From Caldicellulosiruptor obsidiansis OB47 (GTDB lineage: Bacteria; Bacillota; Thermoanaerobacteria; Caldicellulosiruptorales; Caldicellulosiruptoraceae), in NCBI RefSeq assembly GCF_000145215.1, contig NC_014392.1, forward strand, positions 1,930,001 to 1,994,000: a DNA stretch of 64,000 nucleotides, in the 5' to 3' direction. Below are positions 27,037-35,992 of the stretch, piece by piece (within the stretch, counting starts at the first letter, position 1; every line of letters starts with the position of its first letter). The position numbers were made by a program, and so were the translations under genes. The notes under the pieces were generated by a model. It saw only the letters and a program-made list of their open reading frames with translations, searched no databases and was not told the origin of the DNA.

Positions 27037-27419
27037 TATTGATTTCTCCTTTCTTTTGTAAGTGTATCATAAACAATGTTCAAAATATAATATAATCTTT
27101 CGTTTTTTCCATTCATATATAGATATCCTATTAAACATTCAAAAGCAGTAGCAAATCTGTAATCAAGAACATCAGCATTTTTGGGAATTGTCTTGCTCTT
27201 AGCATTTCTTCCACGTTTAGCAACGCTCTTTTCTTCTTCGGTTAAAATGTCCCAAATAAGTTTTATTGCCTTTGCTTGATTTTCCGCTTTTACGTATCTT
27301 ATTGATCGTAAATGATAAATATGTGGAGTCAAGTTAGGATTTTCCTCAACAATTTTCGTCCTTATAAACTGTTCATATACAGCATCCCCAATATAAGCAT
27401 AAGTAAGCGGATTTAACAT
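27036..27419 (-). CDS. mrnC: Mini-ribonuclease III
   Basis: RNase III catalytic domain without the double-stranded RNA-binding domain, 127 aa, which matures 23S rRNA ends in Bacillota. Acidic residues Asp12 and Glu16 lie in AYIGDAVYE, and the second acidic signature is FATAFECLIGYLY. The family sequence RGRNAK is present. In many Bacillota mrnC sits in a cysS-mrnC-thyX-rlmB-yacP-sigH block; here it lies about 4 kb from thyX with dnaD/dnaI-like genes, fabZ and a transporter in between. Confidence 0.93.
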   Translation of the reverse strand: MLNPLTYAYIGDAVYEQFIRTKIVEENPNLTPHIYHLRSIRYVKAENQAKAIKLIWDILTEEEKSVAKRGRNAKSKTIPKNADVLDYRFATAFECLIGYLYMNGKNERLYYILNIVYDTLTKERRNQ

Positions 27420-27468
27420 TTCTCTTTCTTCACCACTTCTAAATTAGTTTTATATTTAAAAACAAAAA

Positions 27469-27490
27469 GAGCCAAAGCCGTCCTTGGCTC
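27469..27490 (-). terminator. Terminator after the arginine/lysine decarboxylase gene
   Basis: GAGCCAA/TTGGCTC with an 8-base loop and minus-strand TTTTTGTTTTTA, 16 bases past the decarboxylase stop. Confidence 0.88.
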
Positions 27491-27505
27491 AAAAAATATA
27501 TTAAA

Positions 27506-28987
27506 TTAATCAGCTGTTCCAAGTACCCTTATTGTATTTACATAAGGGTCGGCTGTACCTTGCAGCTGACAATCCTCTTCTTTCAAAAGTTTTATATAAT
27601 CAACAAGGTCTTTTGTAATTCTCTCACCAGGCAAAATAAGTGGTATTCCAGGAGGATACGCCATTACCATTTCACCTGAAATCTCTCCTACTGCATTGTC
27701 AAGGTCAACAACCTTTTTGGAGCTATAAAAAGCATCTCTTGGCGATACAATTACCTGCGGTGAATGCAGTACTATAGTTGGCGTTTTCACATCTTTGACA
27801 CCAAGCTTCTTTGCCATATTGCGAAGAGCTTCTATTAGTTTTTCCACACTCTCTTGTGTATCTCCCAAAGAGATTATAGCCAGTATATTGTAAAGGTCAG
27901 ACATCTCAACCTGTATATTATACTCATCTCTTAAAATTCTTTCAGCTTCATACCCGGTTATACCAAGCCTTCTTACATTTATACCAAGCTTTGTCTCATC
28001 AAAATCATAAACACCTGGCGTCCCAATTAGTTCTTTCCCAAAAGCATAAAGTCCTTCTATTTTGTTTATCTCTTCTCTTGCCATTCTTGCAAGTTTTAAA
28101 GTCTCTTCTAACATCTCTTCGCCATACATTGCAAGTTGTTTTCTTGCAACATCTATAGAACACATCAGAATGTATGAAGAGCTTGTTGTCATGGTAAGGT
28201 TCAAAACCTGCTTTACAGTCTCAGGTTGAATCCTGTGACCACGCAAAAGAAGCACAGAACTTTGAGTAAGCGACCCACCTGTCTTGTGGGTAGAAACCGC
28301 GCTCATATCTGCTCCAACTTCCATCGCAGTGAGCGGAAAATCATTATGAAATCCCATATGTGCACCGTGTGCCTCATCTACCAAAACTGCCATACCAAAC
28401 TTGTGTGCTGTTCTTGTTATAGATTTTAAATCGCTTGCAATTCCATAATACGTTGGATTTATAACAAACACTGCTTTAGCATGAGGATGTTTTAATATTG
28501 CCTTTTTAACATTCTCAATTGTAACACCCATCGTAATTCCAAGTTCTTCATTGACCTCAGGTTGAACATATACAGGGATTGCCCCGCTCAGGATTATTCC
28601 ACCAAACGCACTTTTGTGTGCATTTCGAGGCAGTATTATCTCATCTCCAGGTTCGCATGCCGACATTATCATTGTCTGAACACCGGAGGTTGTACCGTTT
28701 ACCAAAAAATATGCATATTGAGCACCAAACGCGCTTGCAAATAGTTTTTCAGCTTCATAGATGACACCAATTGGATTGTTTGCATTGTCTAAATCTTCCA
28801 TACCGTTTAAGTCCATGAGCATGACGTTTTGCCCGACAAAATCGGTAAACTCTTTAAGACCTCTTCCATATTTGTGCCCTGGAACGTGGAACGGTATTAT
28901 GTTCTTTTCAATATGTCTTTTTACCGCATCAAATAAGGGTGTTTTGCTCTGGTCCTCCTTTGTCACCTTATTCTGCCCTGCCTCCAT
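27506..28987 (-). CDS. Orn/Lys/Arg decarboxylase, arginine decarboxylase (SpeA) type
   Basis: PLP enzyme of the short (about 490 aa) Bacillota group that includes arginine decarboxylase SpeA, for polyamine synthesis. The PLP lysine is Lys235 in VSTHKTGGSL; Asp204 of VLVDEAHGAHMGF pairs with the cofactor. PFHVPGHKYGRG, NGTTSGVQTM and the C-terminal YPPGIPLILPGERIT are family motifs. The frame extends upstream but runs into a promoter, so the start is taken as ATG 28985-28987 (493 aa). A slightly later GTG is also possible. Arginine versus lysine specificity cannot be read by eye. Confidence 0.88.
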   Translation of the reverse strand: MEAGQNKVTKEDQSKTPLFDAVKRHIEKNIIPFHVPGHKYGRGLKEFTDFVGQNVMLMDLNGMEDLDNANNPIGVIYEAEKLFASAFGAQYAYFLVNGTTSGVQTMIMSACEPGDEIILPRNAHKSAFGGIILSGAIPVYVQPEVNEELGITMGVTIENVKKAILKHPHAKAVFVINPTYYGIASDLKSITRTAHKFGMAVLVDEAHGAHMGFHNDFPLTAMEVGADMSAVSTHKTGGSLTQSSVLLLRGHRIQPETVKQVLNLTMTTSSSYILMCSIDVARKQLAMYGEEMLEETLKLARMAREEINKIEGLYAFGKELIGTPGVYDFDETKLGINVRRLGITGYEAERILRDEYNIQVEMSDLYNILAIISLGDTQESVEKLIEALRNMAKKLGVKDVKTPTIVLHSPQVIVSPRDAFYSSKKVVDLDNAVGEISGEMVMAYPPGIPLILPGERITKDLVDYIKLLKEEDCQLQGTADPYVNTIRVLGTAD

Positions 28988-29021
28988 TTCTTTCTTTGTA
29001 TTTATAATTTTCTGATTGATA

Positions 29022-29030
29022 ATTATACCA
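29022..29030 (-). promoter_or_regulatory. Extended -10 promoter element of the decarboxylase gene
   Basis: TGGTATAAT on the minus strand, an extended -10, about 35 bases before the chosen start. No good -35 is seen. Its position shows that the longest open frame of the gene is not its coding frame from the beginning. Confidence 0.55.
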
Positions 29031-29056
29031 CACTGCAATTTTTTTAAAAGTATTTT

Positions 29057-29707
29057 TTATTCAAAAGTTACGCGGATTACACCTTCAATCAGATATAAAT
29101 CTGTTATAAGTTGATTAAGGGGAGCATCTGGTAATACCAGCGCTTTGTAAATAACTTTTTCATTTTCTTCATGCACGAATTTAATATCCTTTATTGTTAC
29201 TGAATGAGCAGTCAAGATGGAATCAATCTTTTGAATAGAACTTCTTAAATTCTGACCTTCAACAGAAATAGTTCTCAAAATCCCTTTCGAAACAAATCTC
29301 ACTTCAAATTTTTTGAGAAAAATTAAGGTCAGATACACTGCTGCTGTTGCTAAAAAGGCCCCTTTATAATACCCAATTCCAATTGCAAGACCAATACATG
29401 CCACAGCCCACAAAGTTGCAGCAGTGGTTAAACCTTTGACTGTAGCACCGTCTTTTATAATTGTTCCTGCACCAAGAAAACCAATACCCGAGATTACCTG
29501 AGCACCGAGCCTTGCAACGTCAATATTTGCATGCCCTTTATAATATATAGCGAAAATATATTCAGAGGTCATCATAACAAGTGTAGAGCCCACACAGACC
29601 AAAATGTGAGTTCTGAAACCTGCTGGCCTGTGAACATTTTCACGTTCAATACCAATAAGCCCACCTGCTAATATTGCAAATATGATTTTCAGTATATCCT
29701 GCAGCAC
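29057..29707 (-). CDS. MgtC/SapB family membrane protein
   Basis: Membrane protein of 216 aa. The N-terminal two thirds form the MgtC domain: AGGLIGIERE, HRPAGFRTHILVCVGS, and the RLGAQVISGIGFLGAGTI block with GLTTAATLWAVACIG, over four or five helices. A soluble C-terminal ACT-like domain follows (from about 145). Relatives affect magnesium homeostasis or modulate ATP synthase and Mg transporters, but mechanism differs between members. It starts at a GTG eight bases after GAGGG. It stands alone between two terminated units. Confidence 0.9.
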   Translation of the reverse strand: MLQDILKIIFAILAGGLIGIERENVHRPAGFRTHILVCVGSTLVMMTSEYIFAIYYKGHANIDVARLGAQVISGIGFLGAGTIIKDGATVKGLTTAATLWAVACIGLAIGIGYYKGAFLATAAVYLTLIFLKKFEVRFVSKGILRTISVEGQNLRSSIQKIDSILTAHSVTIKDIKFVHEENEKVIYKALVLPDAPLNQLITDLYLIEGVIRVTFE

Positions 29708-29775
29708 TTAAAATTCCCTCTTTTAAAAAGTGTAATATTATATTTATATTTTATACTACACAATTCGCAAAAATT

Positions 29776-29822
29776 AAAGAGGCTGCTTACCTTCTTTAAG
29801 CTCTTTAAAAAGCAGCCTCTTT
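29776..29822. terminator. Bidirectional terminator before mgtC, after the second ABC operon
   Basis: Perfect 13-bp stem AAAGAGGCTGCTT/AAGCAGCCTCTTT with T/A-rich flanks, 15 bases past the stop of the binding-protein gene. Confidence 0.9.
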
Positions 29823-29836
29823 AGAATCAAAATTTA

Positions 29837-31534
29837 TCATTTTGTCCACAATTCAATATTTTGTTTAATTCTCTTTGTGTAATACTCTTCAACTTTGCTA
29901 TTACCAAGTCTCTCAAATCCAGCAAGAAAATCGTTCCATACCTTATCAAAATCCTTTTCTTTTGCCATGACAACCTTTGGAATTGTTGACAATGTATAAT
30001 TCCAAATCTTATCATTAATAGTCTTGATATTCGGATCGTCAATCGCAATCATCCATAAATAACCCCATGTCTTTTCAGGATACTCATTAGTTTTTGGGAA
30101 TAAATCTTTCCAAATTTCTGCTTTATATGCTGATAAAACTTTCTTTTCAACATCGCTATAATTCTTTCTTATATCTTCTTTTCTTGTATCAGGTGTAATT
30201 GGATTTCCTGTTGAATCAATATACGTATTAGGCAATCTTGGGAATGGATAAACGTATGCACCTATACCAGTCTTTTTAGAAAATGTTGGATCTGTCTTTC
30301 GCATCTGGTCAATCTTAGAAATAAATACTCGTTTCCCGTTTACGTATGTGTGATGAACACCTTCAATACCCCACTGTCTGAGGATATTAGCATCTTCTGT
30401 GCACATCCAATCTAAAAATTTTATTGCCCTTACTTTATCTTTACACTTAACAGTTATCGCAACACCCCAACCACCTGTGTAACCTACTTTTACATCAGGA
30501 GGACACTGTTTTATCTTTTCATTAACAGTAACAGGATAATAACCATATGTGTATTCATACTTACCAGCCTTCTTTAAAGCTGTAATTGGTTCACCTACCG
30601 CCCAGCCTGCATCTATCAAAGCAAGAACCCTTCCAGAAGCAATTTTCGCTTTGTATTGATCATCTTTTTGCACAAATGTTTCTCTATCAAGAATTCCAGC
30701 ATTCCACAAGTGGTTTAGCCATCTGAAGTACTCTTTTTCAATTGGTCTTTTATAATGCCTAATTACCTTTAATGTCTTAGGATCAACATAAAACTCTCCA
30801 TCATCTGGAGCACCTGTTGCCTGGAAAGCAGGATTTGTAACAGAAATAACTGTTCGCCAATCATCTGCTGAAAGTGTTAGCGGAATTGTTGGAAGTCCCT
30901 CTGTAGTAGGATGTTTTTTCCAGTACTTGACTATTGCATCCTCAAAGTCTTTTATTGTTCTTATTCTTGGATAATTTTGTTCAATTACTACTCTGTGCTG
31001 AACCATAAAGCCACCATTCACGTCGAGAGTAGCATCATTATCTGTTGTGATACCCAAGCAATAAATGTGCGGATCCTGTGGGCTCCATCTGAGTCTCTTG
31101 AGGTTTTTACCATATGCTTTTTTGATATTTGGCCCATATTTTTCAATTAAACTATCTAACTGAACAACACCACCGGCATTTTTTAGAAGTTGTAAATCAC
31201 CTTTTGCATATACCAAATCCGGATAATCACCGCTTGCTGCCATAAGCTGAAGTTTTTGTTGACCTGCGCCTGCAGAAATTGCATATTCAATCTTTAATGT
31301 AACACCTGTAAGCTCTTTTATCTTTTGTGCAACTGGAGATTTAAAACCATCATCATTTGGATTTGTCTCAGCACTATACATGGTCAAAGTAATCGGATTT
31401 TTAGCCTCAGATGTTGGTTTTAGAGGCTTTATGAGCTTAGAACTTCCAGCATTACTTATAAAACAGTTACTTAGAATAAAACTAACAATAACAAGCATAG
31501 AAACAACTACAAAAAATTTTTTTGAAACTTTCAT
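29837..31534 (-). CDS. Extracellular sugar-binding protein (LplA-like) of the second ABC importer
   Basis: Secreted binding protein of 565 aa. The signal sequence FFVVVSMLVIVSFILSN is followed by Cys24; the LSNC context is a poor lipobox (Asn before Cys), so lipid anchoring is possible but uncertain. The mature part is a typical large CUT1 binding protein (VAQKIKELTGVTLKIEY, AASGDYPDLVYAKGDL, GGWGVAITVKCKDKVRAIKFLDWM). Last gene of a three-gene operon with two permeases and close to an alpha-xylosidase gene, so a xylose-decorated oligosaccharide such as xyloglucan fragments is a reasonable but unproven ligand. Confidence 0.9.
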   Translation of the reverse strand: MKVSKKFFVVVSMLVIVSFILSNCFISNAGSSKLIKPLKPTSEAKNPITLTMYSAETNPNDDGFKSPVAQKIKELTGVTLKIEYAISAGAGQQKLQLMAASGDYPDLVYAKGDLQLLKNAGGVVQLDSLIEKYGPNIKKAYGKNLKRLRWSPQDPHIYCLGITTDNDATLDVNGGFMVQHRVVIEQNYPRIRTIKDFEDAIVKYWKKHPTTEGLPTIPLTLSADDWRTVISVTNPAFQATGAPDDGEFYVDPKTLKVIRHYKRPIEKEYFRWLNHLWNAGILDRETFVQKDDQYKAKIASGRVLALIDAGWAVGEPITALKKAGKYEYTYGYYPVTVNEKIKQCPPDVKVGYTGGWGVAITVKCKDKVRAIKFLDWMCTEDANILRQWGIEGVHHTYVNGKRVFISKIDQMRKTDPTFSKKTGIGAYVYPFPRLPNTYIDSTGNPITPDTRKEDIRKNYSDVEKKVLSAYKAEIWKDLFPKTNEYPEKTWGYLWMIAIDDPNIKTINDKIWNYTLSTIPKVVMAKEKDFDKVWNDFLAGFERLGNSKVEEYYTKRIKQNIELWTK

Positions 31535-31618
31535 AGCCTTTCAATCCTCCCTCTTCCTATTTCTTTTATTTATTTTAAGCTGGAATAACCAGCTTAAAAT
31601 CAAAATTATTACTAATTT

Positions 31619-32533
31619 TTAACTTTTTACTGCACCTATCGTCATGCCATGGATGAAATATCTCTGAACAAATGGGTACACAAGCAATATGGGTAGAGTA
31701 ACAATAATTGTCATTGCCATTCTCAATGAATGTGGTGTGACTTTCATTGTCCTGTTGGGATCAAGATTACTATAATAGTCTACTTGAGAAGATGCAGTTG
31801 CATTGGACAAAATTTTCTGTAGTTCATACTGTAAGGTGGTAAGTTTAGGTTCACTTGAACAATACAGATATGTATCAAACCATGAGTTCCAGTGTCCAAC
31901 TGCAATAAATAAACTTATTGTTGCAATAACAGGAGCACAAAGAGGTAATATTATTCTCCAAAATATCAAAAAGTCATTCGCTCCATCTATCATTGCTGAT
32001 TCTTCTAAATCTGGCGGAATTCCTTCCATATATGACTTTATAACAATAACATTAAAAGGACTTATAAGACCAGGAAGAATATACACTAAAAAGTTATTCA
32101 TAAGTCCAAGTCCTCTTACCAACATGTAGTCAGGGATCAAGCCTCCACCTACGTACATAGTAATAATAAACATTATAGCAACTGGTCTTCTTGCAATAAA
32201 ATCCTTCCTGTTTATAACATAGGCAACCATAGCAGTTGACAAAACACCTATTGCAGTGCCAATAACTGTTCTTAGCACAGTTATCATAACAGCCCAAGGA
32301 ATTTGAGGATAGTTTAATGTTTCTGTATAGTTTACTAAAGTAAATTTTCGTGGAAATATTGTAATTCCACCTTTAACTGTATCATAAGGATCATTTAGTG
32401 ATACAGCTAAAACATGTAAAAAGGGATAGAGAGTGATAACAGCTAAAATTATCATTAATAGGTAATTAAATATTTCAAAAACCACATCCCCAGCTGTCTT
32501 CTTTTTCACTTCAAAATGCCTCCTTTGAGTCAA
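31619..32533 (-). CDS. Sugar ABC transporter permease, MalG type (LplC-like)
   Basis: Inner-membrane permease of 304 aa, about six helices. The ATPase-docking loop is EESAMIDGANDF then WRIILPLCAPVIAT, and the C-terminus QRYFIHGMTIGAVKS is the LplC-family ending. Eleven bases separate it from the MalF-type partner. Like the first importer in this window it has no ATPase gene beside it. The start ATG at 32531-32533 is preceded by AAAGGAGG within GAGGCATTTTG spacing. Confidence 0.92.
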   Translation of the reverse strand: MTQRRHFEVKKKTAGDVVFEIFNYLLMIILAVITLYPFLHVLAVSLNDPYDTVKGGITIFPRKFTLVNYTETLNYPQIPWAVMITVLRTVIGTAIGVLSTAMVAYVINRKDFIARRPVAIMFIITMYVGGGLIPDYMLVRGLGLMNNFLVYILPGLISPFNVIVIKSYMEGIPPDLEESAMIDGANDFLIFWRIILPLCAPVIATISLFIAVGHWNSWFDTYLYCSSEPKLTTLQYELQKILSNATASSQVDYYSNLDPNRTMKVTPHSLRMAMTIIVTLPILLVYPFVQRYFIHGMTIGAVKS

Positions 32534-32544
32534 ATTTTCTTCTT

Positions 32545-33459
32545 TTACATCATTCGATATCCAGTTGCCTTTTTAGAAAACCAATTAGCAAAAATAAGTA
32601 GAATCAAGCTCACCACTGACTTGAAAACACCTGCAGCTGTTCCAAACGAATATCTGCCTGTACCTATACCATATGTAAGTATATAAAGGTCAATTACATC
32701 AGCAACATCTCTTGTTGCAGCTGTTCTTAAAAGAAATTGCTTTTCAAACCCTATGTTTATTATGTTTCCTATACTTAAAATCAAAAGAACTATGACTGTT
32801 GGCATTATACCAGGCAAAGTTATGTTTATCATCTTTCTGAATCTTCCAGCACCATCAACTGTTGCAGCTTCATATAACTCAGGATTTATTGACGTGATAG
32901 CTGCCAAGTATATAATCGTGTTCCAACCAAGTTCTTTCCAAATATCAGAAAATGTAACTATCCACCAAAAATACCGGGGATCAGCCATGAACATCACCGG
33001 GTAGTTTGTGAGATGAAATTTTTGTAATATTTGATTTATAACACCGCTTGGCGAGAGAATTTCGCTCACTAAACTTGCTACAACAACCCATGAAACAAAA
33101 TGTGGAAGATATGAAATTGTCTGAACAGTTCTCTTAAATACTATATTTTTTATTTCATTCAAAAGCAAAGCTAATATTATTGGCAATGGAAAGCCAAATA
33201 TTAATCCCATAAAGCTCATAACTAAGGTATTTCTCATAGCCTTATAAAAATCAGGGTCCTGAAACATCTCAATAAACCACTTAAATCCAACCCATTCTTG
33301 ACTCCAAATAGGTTTGCCAGGTTTATAATCCTGAAACGCCATAATCCAACCCCACAGAGGGATATATCTAAAAACTATAAGCCATATTATAAAAGGAAAA
33401 ATCATAAGGATTAAATATCTTTGTCGCCACAACTTCTTTGTAAGTTTTGCACTGTTCAT
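32545..33459 (-). CDS. Sugar ABC transporter permease, MalF type (LplB-like)
   Basis: Permease of 304 aa, first gene of the second importer operon. Helix 1 and loop read LIVFRYIPLWGWIMAFQDY; the docking loop is YEAATVDGAGRF then INITLPGIMPTV. ATG at 33457-33459 follows TTGGAGGGC. A weak promoter may lie upstream on the minus strand (TTGTTT, 17 bases, TATTGA); the facing plus-strand unit is a decayed exported-protein gene. Confidence 0.92.
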   Translation of the reverse strand: MNSAKLTKKLWRQRYLILMIFPFIIWLIVFRYIPLWGWIMAFQDYKPGKPIWSQEWVGFKWFIEMFQDPDFYKAMRNTLVMSFMGLIFGFPLPIILALLLNEIKNIVFKRTVQTISYLPHFVSWVVVASLVSEILSPSGVINQILQKFHLTNYPVMFMADPRYFWWIVTFSDIWKELGWNTIIYLAAITSINPELYEAATVDGAGRFRKMINITLPGIMPTVIVLLILSIGNIINIGFEKQFLLRTAATRDVADVIDLYILTYGIGTGRYSFGTAAGVFKSVVSLILLIFANWFSKKATGYRMM

Positions 33460-33547
33460 TTTTTGCCCTCCAAATTTTGATCAAAACTCACTGCTGTATC
33501 AATAATGAATTTTAAAAGGAAAAACAAAATAATGATACCCTATTTTT

Positions 33548-33576
33548 TTGACATCTTGTACCCTGTAGTTTAGACA
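33548..33576 (+). promoter_or_regulatory. Promoter-like sequence before the decayed exported-protein gene
   Basis: TTGACA (33548-33553), 17-base spacer, TAGACA (33571-33576) on the plus strand, about 30 bases before the pseudogene ATG. Confidence 0.45.
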
Positions 33577-33606
33577 TTAATTTAAAGATAAAGGAAGAAA
33601 GCAAAA

Positions 33607-34308
33607 ATGAAAAATAAAGCCTTTTTAAATGTTTTAGTCTTTTTTGTGATTATATCACTTGTAATTGGAATAAGGTGCGTGGAACAAAAAAATTATTTCT
33701 TCGAAACAAAATAGTAAAATCAAATTGCTTTCGCGTATGAAAACGCCGAAAACTCTACAAGCATACAACACAATGAGGATAAATCTGCCAAACCAAAAGT
33801 TGAAATATTATATAACAAAATACAAGCACTTGGTAGTGCAGTTGCTGATTACTATTATTCTATGAACAAAACTATTGAAAAAAATCTTACCCCAAACGAT
33901 AACTTAGAAACAATAAAACTAAAAGAAAAGTTAAAAATTATAAAACCATTTGTAGAAGAATGGTCCAAGCTTTTAAACGAACTTAAAGAGAATCCACAAA
34001 ATTGAAAAAGTATTTGGCAAAAATATAAACAATTGCATATAGAAACAGGTGCTTTAATTTCTTCTCTTGAATATATTTCTGAATTCAAGAAAAAAGTATT
34101 TTTCGGAACACCAGAAGGGAAAAAGTTAGCAGAACAAAATCACCTTGCCGAAGAAGATATCAATAATTTACAGGACGAATATTATAAACTTTTAGAACAA
34201 AAGAAAAAAGAACTTACTGAATAGCTTGATGATTTGAAAGAAAAAACAAAATTGTTGAGTAAATTCAAAAATATAAAACTAAAGAATGGTAAATTTTGTT
34301 TGGATTAA
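33607..34308 (+). pseudogene. Decayed gene for an exported helical protein (in-frame stops)
   Basis: A single continuous reading frame of about 234 codons interrupted by stops at 33712 (TAG), 33715 (TAA), near 34003 (TGA) and 34222 (TAG), with no frameshift. It has an AAAGGA ribosome binding site, an ATG, a signal-peptide-like start (KAFLNVLVFFVIISLVIGI) and a long charged, helical body (AVADYYYSMNKTIEKNL; KLKIIKPFVEEWSKLLNEL; EEDINNLQDEYYKLLEQKKK). Each stop is one substitution from a likely codon, for example TAG from CAG before LDDLKEKTK and TGA from TGG. No known family is recognised. It lies divergent from the ABC operon and is followed by a terminator. Read-through or recoding is formally possible, but four stops make a dead gene far more likely. 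Confidence 0.65.
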
Positions 34309-34330
34309 AAACTCAGAAAATATGTTAAAA

Positions 34331-34366
34331 AGGGCTGTCCTGAAAACACTGGATAGCTTCTTTTTT
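34331..34366. terminator. Bidirectional terminator between pseudogene and yesN-like gene
   Basis: AGGGCTGTCC and GGATAGCTTC pair through several G-U pairs across a 10-base loop, with T6 on the plus side and an A/T-rich stretch on the other. Confidence 0.7.
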
Positions 34367-34430
34367 GCAATATAGATAAGAATTCCAAAATTTATTTAGA
34401 TGAACTTTTTTGTAAATAAACATAAATATT

Positions 34431-35984
34431 TTATTTCTTTATTTGTTCTTTATATTCTTTTGGTGAAAGTCCTACATATTTTTTAAACTTTGAACAGAAA
34501 TAATCAACGTCATCAAATCCAACTTTTTTACTTGTTTCGCATACCTTATATCCTTCCTTCAAAAAGGCTTTTGCTTTTTCTATTCGCACTTTATCTAAAT
34601 ATATTGTAAAGTTTTCTCCAAATATCTTTTTGAATAGTTTACTAAAATATGAACTGTTGTATCCAAATGCATTGGCAATTATTTCTAATTTTATATCTGC
34701 AAAATAGTTTTTTTCTATGAATTCAGCAATTTTTCTTTTAAAGCTCTTAGGATCTATTTTACTGATTTCATCTGCCAAAGATACAAAATAGAACTTTATT
34801 AAACTTTTTAATTCTGTTAATGTCTGTTGCATATAAAGGTTTTTTAAAATCTCCCGACAAAGATACTTTTCAACAACAGGCTTATATAAATTGTCTTGTA
34901 ACAATTTATATAATGTTTCAATATAAAAGTTTAAAAAATTTATTTTTACATCTTCTTCAGACATATCGCTATACAAAAGGTTTTCAGTTTTCTTTTCAAG
35001 TATCTGATTAATACTGTCAAATCCATTTAGAACAATAGCCATTACCAATTTTTCAATATATTCTTTATCGTTAAATTTATTTTCCCTATTTTTTTCATAT
35101 TCCTTACATTCTCCTATGTAAATAATTCCTTTATACCCCAGCAAAAATCTGTTTTCAAGAAGCCTATTTGCTTCCTCAAATGATTTTTTAATAAGATTAT
35201 AGTCATTCACTTCACTCCCAATTGAGATTATTACTTGACTTCCCGCAATTCTCATTAAGTTTTCTTTTAAAATGTTAATACTTTTGCTATTGAATGGATA
35301 CCAAAAATCTTTGAAAAGTATGCATATATGATTGTTAACAACAGTAGTATATCCACACTTATTTCTTTTTAAAAATCCATCCACTTCGCTCTTAAAACGA
35401 AAAATCCTATCTTCCATAAACTTTTGATTACCCTTGTTATAAAATGTTACTATTGCAACCTGGTATTTTTTCCACGGAAGTGAAAGTTTATAAAAACCAT
35501 TAAAATAGTCTATTTCATTAGCTTCAAATGTCCCCAGCAAAAGTTTTTCTATTACTTTTTCCAAACCAAGTTCTTGAGTTGTATGCATCATTTTTTGAAG
35601 TTCAATTTCCTGGCTAATTTTTTGTTTTACCTTCTCTAACTTCTGCTGAAGTAAATACGGGTCAACAGGTTTTAGCAAATAACTTTCAACACCAAGTTCA
35701 ATTGCTTCTTTTGCATATTCAAATTCAGAATACCCTGAAATAATTATAATTTTTGTATTCACTTTTTCCTCTTTTAACTTGTTTATTAGCGTAAGCCCAT
35801 CTATTCCGGGTATTCTAATATCAATCAAAGCAACCTCAGGTTTAAATTTTTTTATTTTTTCCAATCCTTCTATTCCATCTTGAGCAGTAGCGACAACCTC
35901 AAACCCCAGAGATTCCCAATCAATAATTTTTTGAAGACCTTCTAAAATAATAGGCTCATCGTCAATTAAAATTGTCTTTAGCAT
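34431..35984 (-). CDS. YesN-type response regulator (receiver plus AraC helix-turn-helix)
   Basis: Two-component response regulator of 517 aa. The receiver domain (1-120) has acidic Asp8/Asp9, phospho-acceptor Asp55 in VALIDIRIPG and the conserved Lys in SYLLKPVD. A middle linker of about 280 residues follows, then a C-terminal AraC-type DNA-binding domain (IIANAFGYNSSYFSKLFKKI, then TSKKVGFDDVDYFCSKFKKY). The ATG at 35982-35984 is preceded by two GAGG sites; the longer GTG frame overlaps the kinase stop. It is cognate to the kinase gene just upstream, probably activating the nearby xylose-oligosaccharide transporter and alpha-xylosidase genes. Confidence 0.92.
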   Translation of the reverse strand: MLKTILIDDEPIILEGLQKIIDWESLGFEVVATAQDGIEGLEKIKKFKPEVALIDIRIPGIDGLTLINKLKEEKVNTKIIIISGYSEFEYAKEAIELGVESYLLKPVDPYLLQQKLEKVKQKISQEIELQKMMHTTQELGLEKVIEKLLLGTFEANEIDYFNGFYKLSLPWKKYQVAIVTFYNKGNQKFMEDRIFRFKSEVDGFLKRNKCGYTTVVNNHICILFKDFWYPFNSKSINILKENLMRIAGSQVIISIGSEVNDYNLIKKSFEEANRLLENRFLLGYKGIIYIGECKEYEKNRENKFNDKEYIEKLVMAIVLNGFDSINQILEKKTENLLYSDMSEEDVKINFLNFYIETLYKLLQDNLYKPVVEKYLCREILKNLYMQQTLTELKSLIKFYFVSLADEISKIDPKSFKRKIAEFIEKNYFADIKLEIIANAFGYNSSYFSKLFKKIFGENFTIYLDKVRIEKAKAFLKEGYKVCETSKKVGFDDVDYFCSKFKKYVGLSPKEYKEQIKK

Positions 35985-35992
35985 AACCTCTT

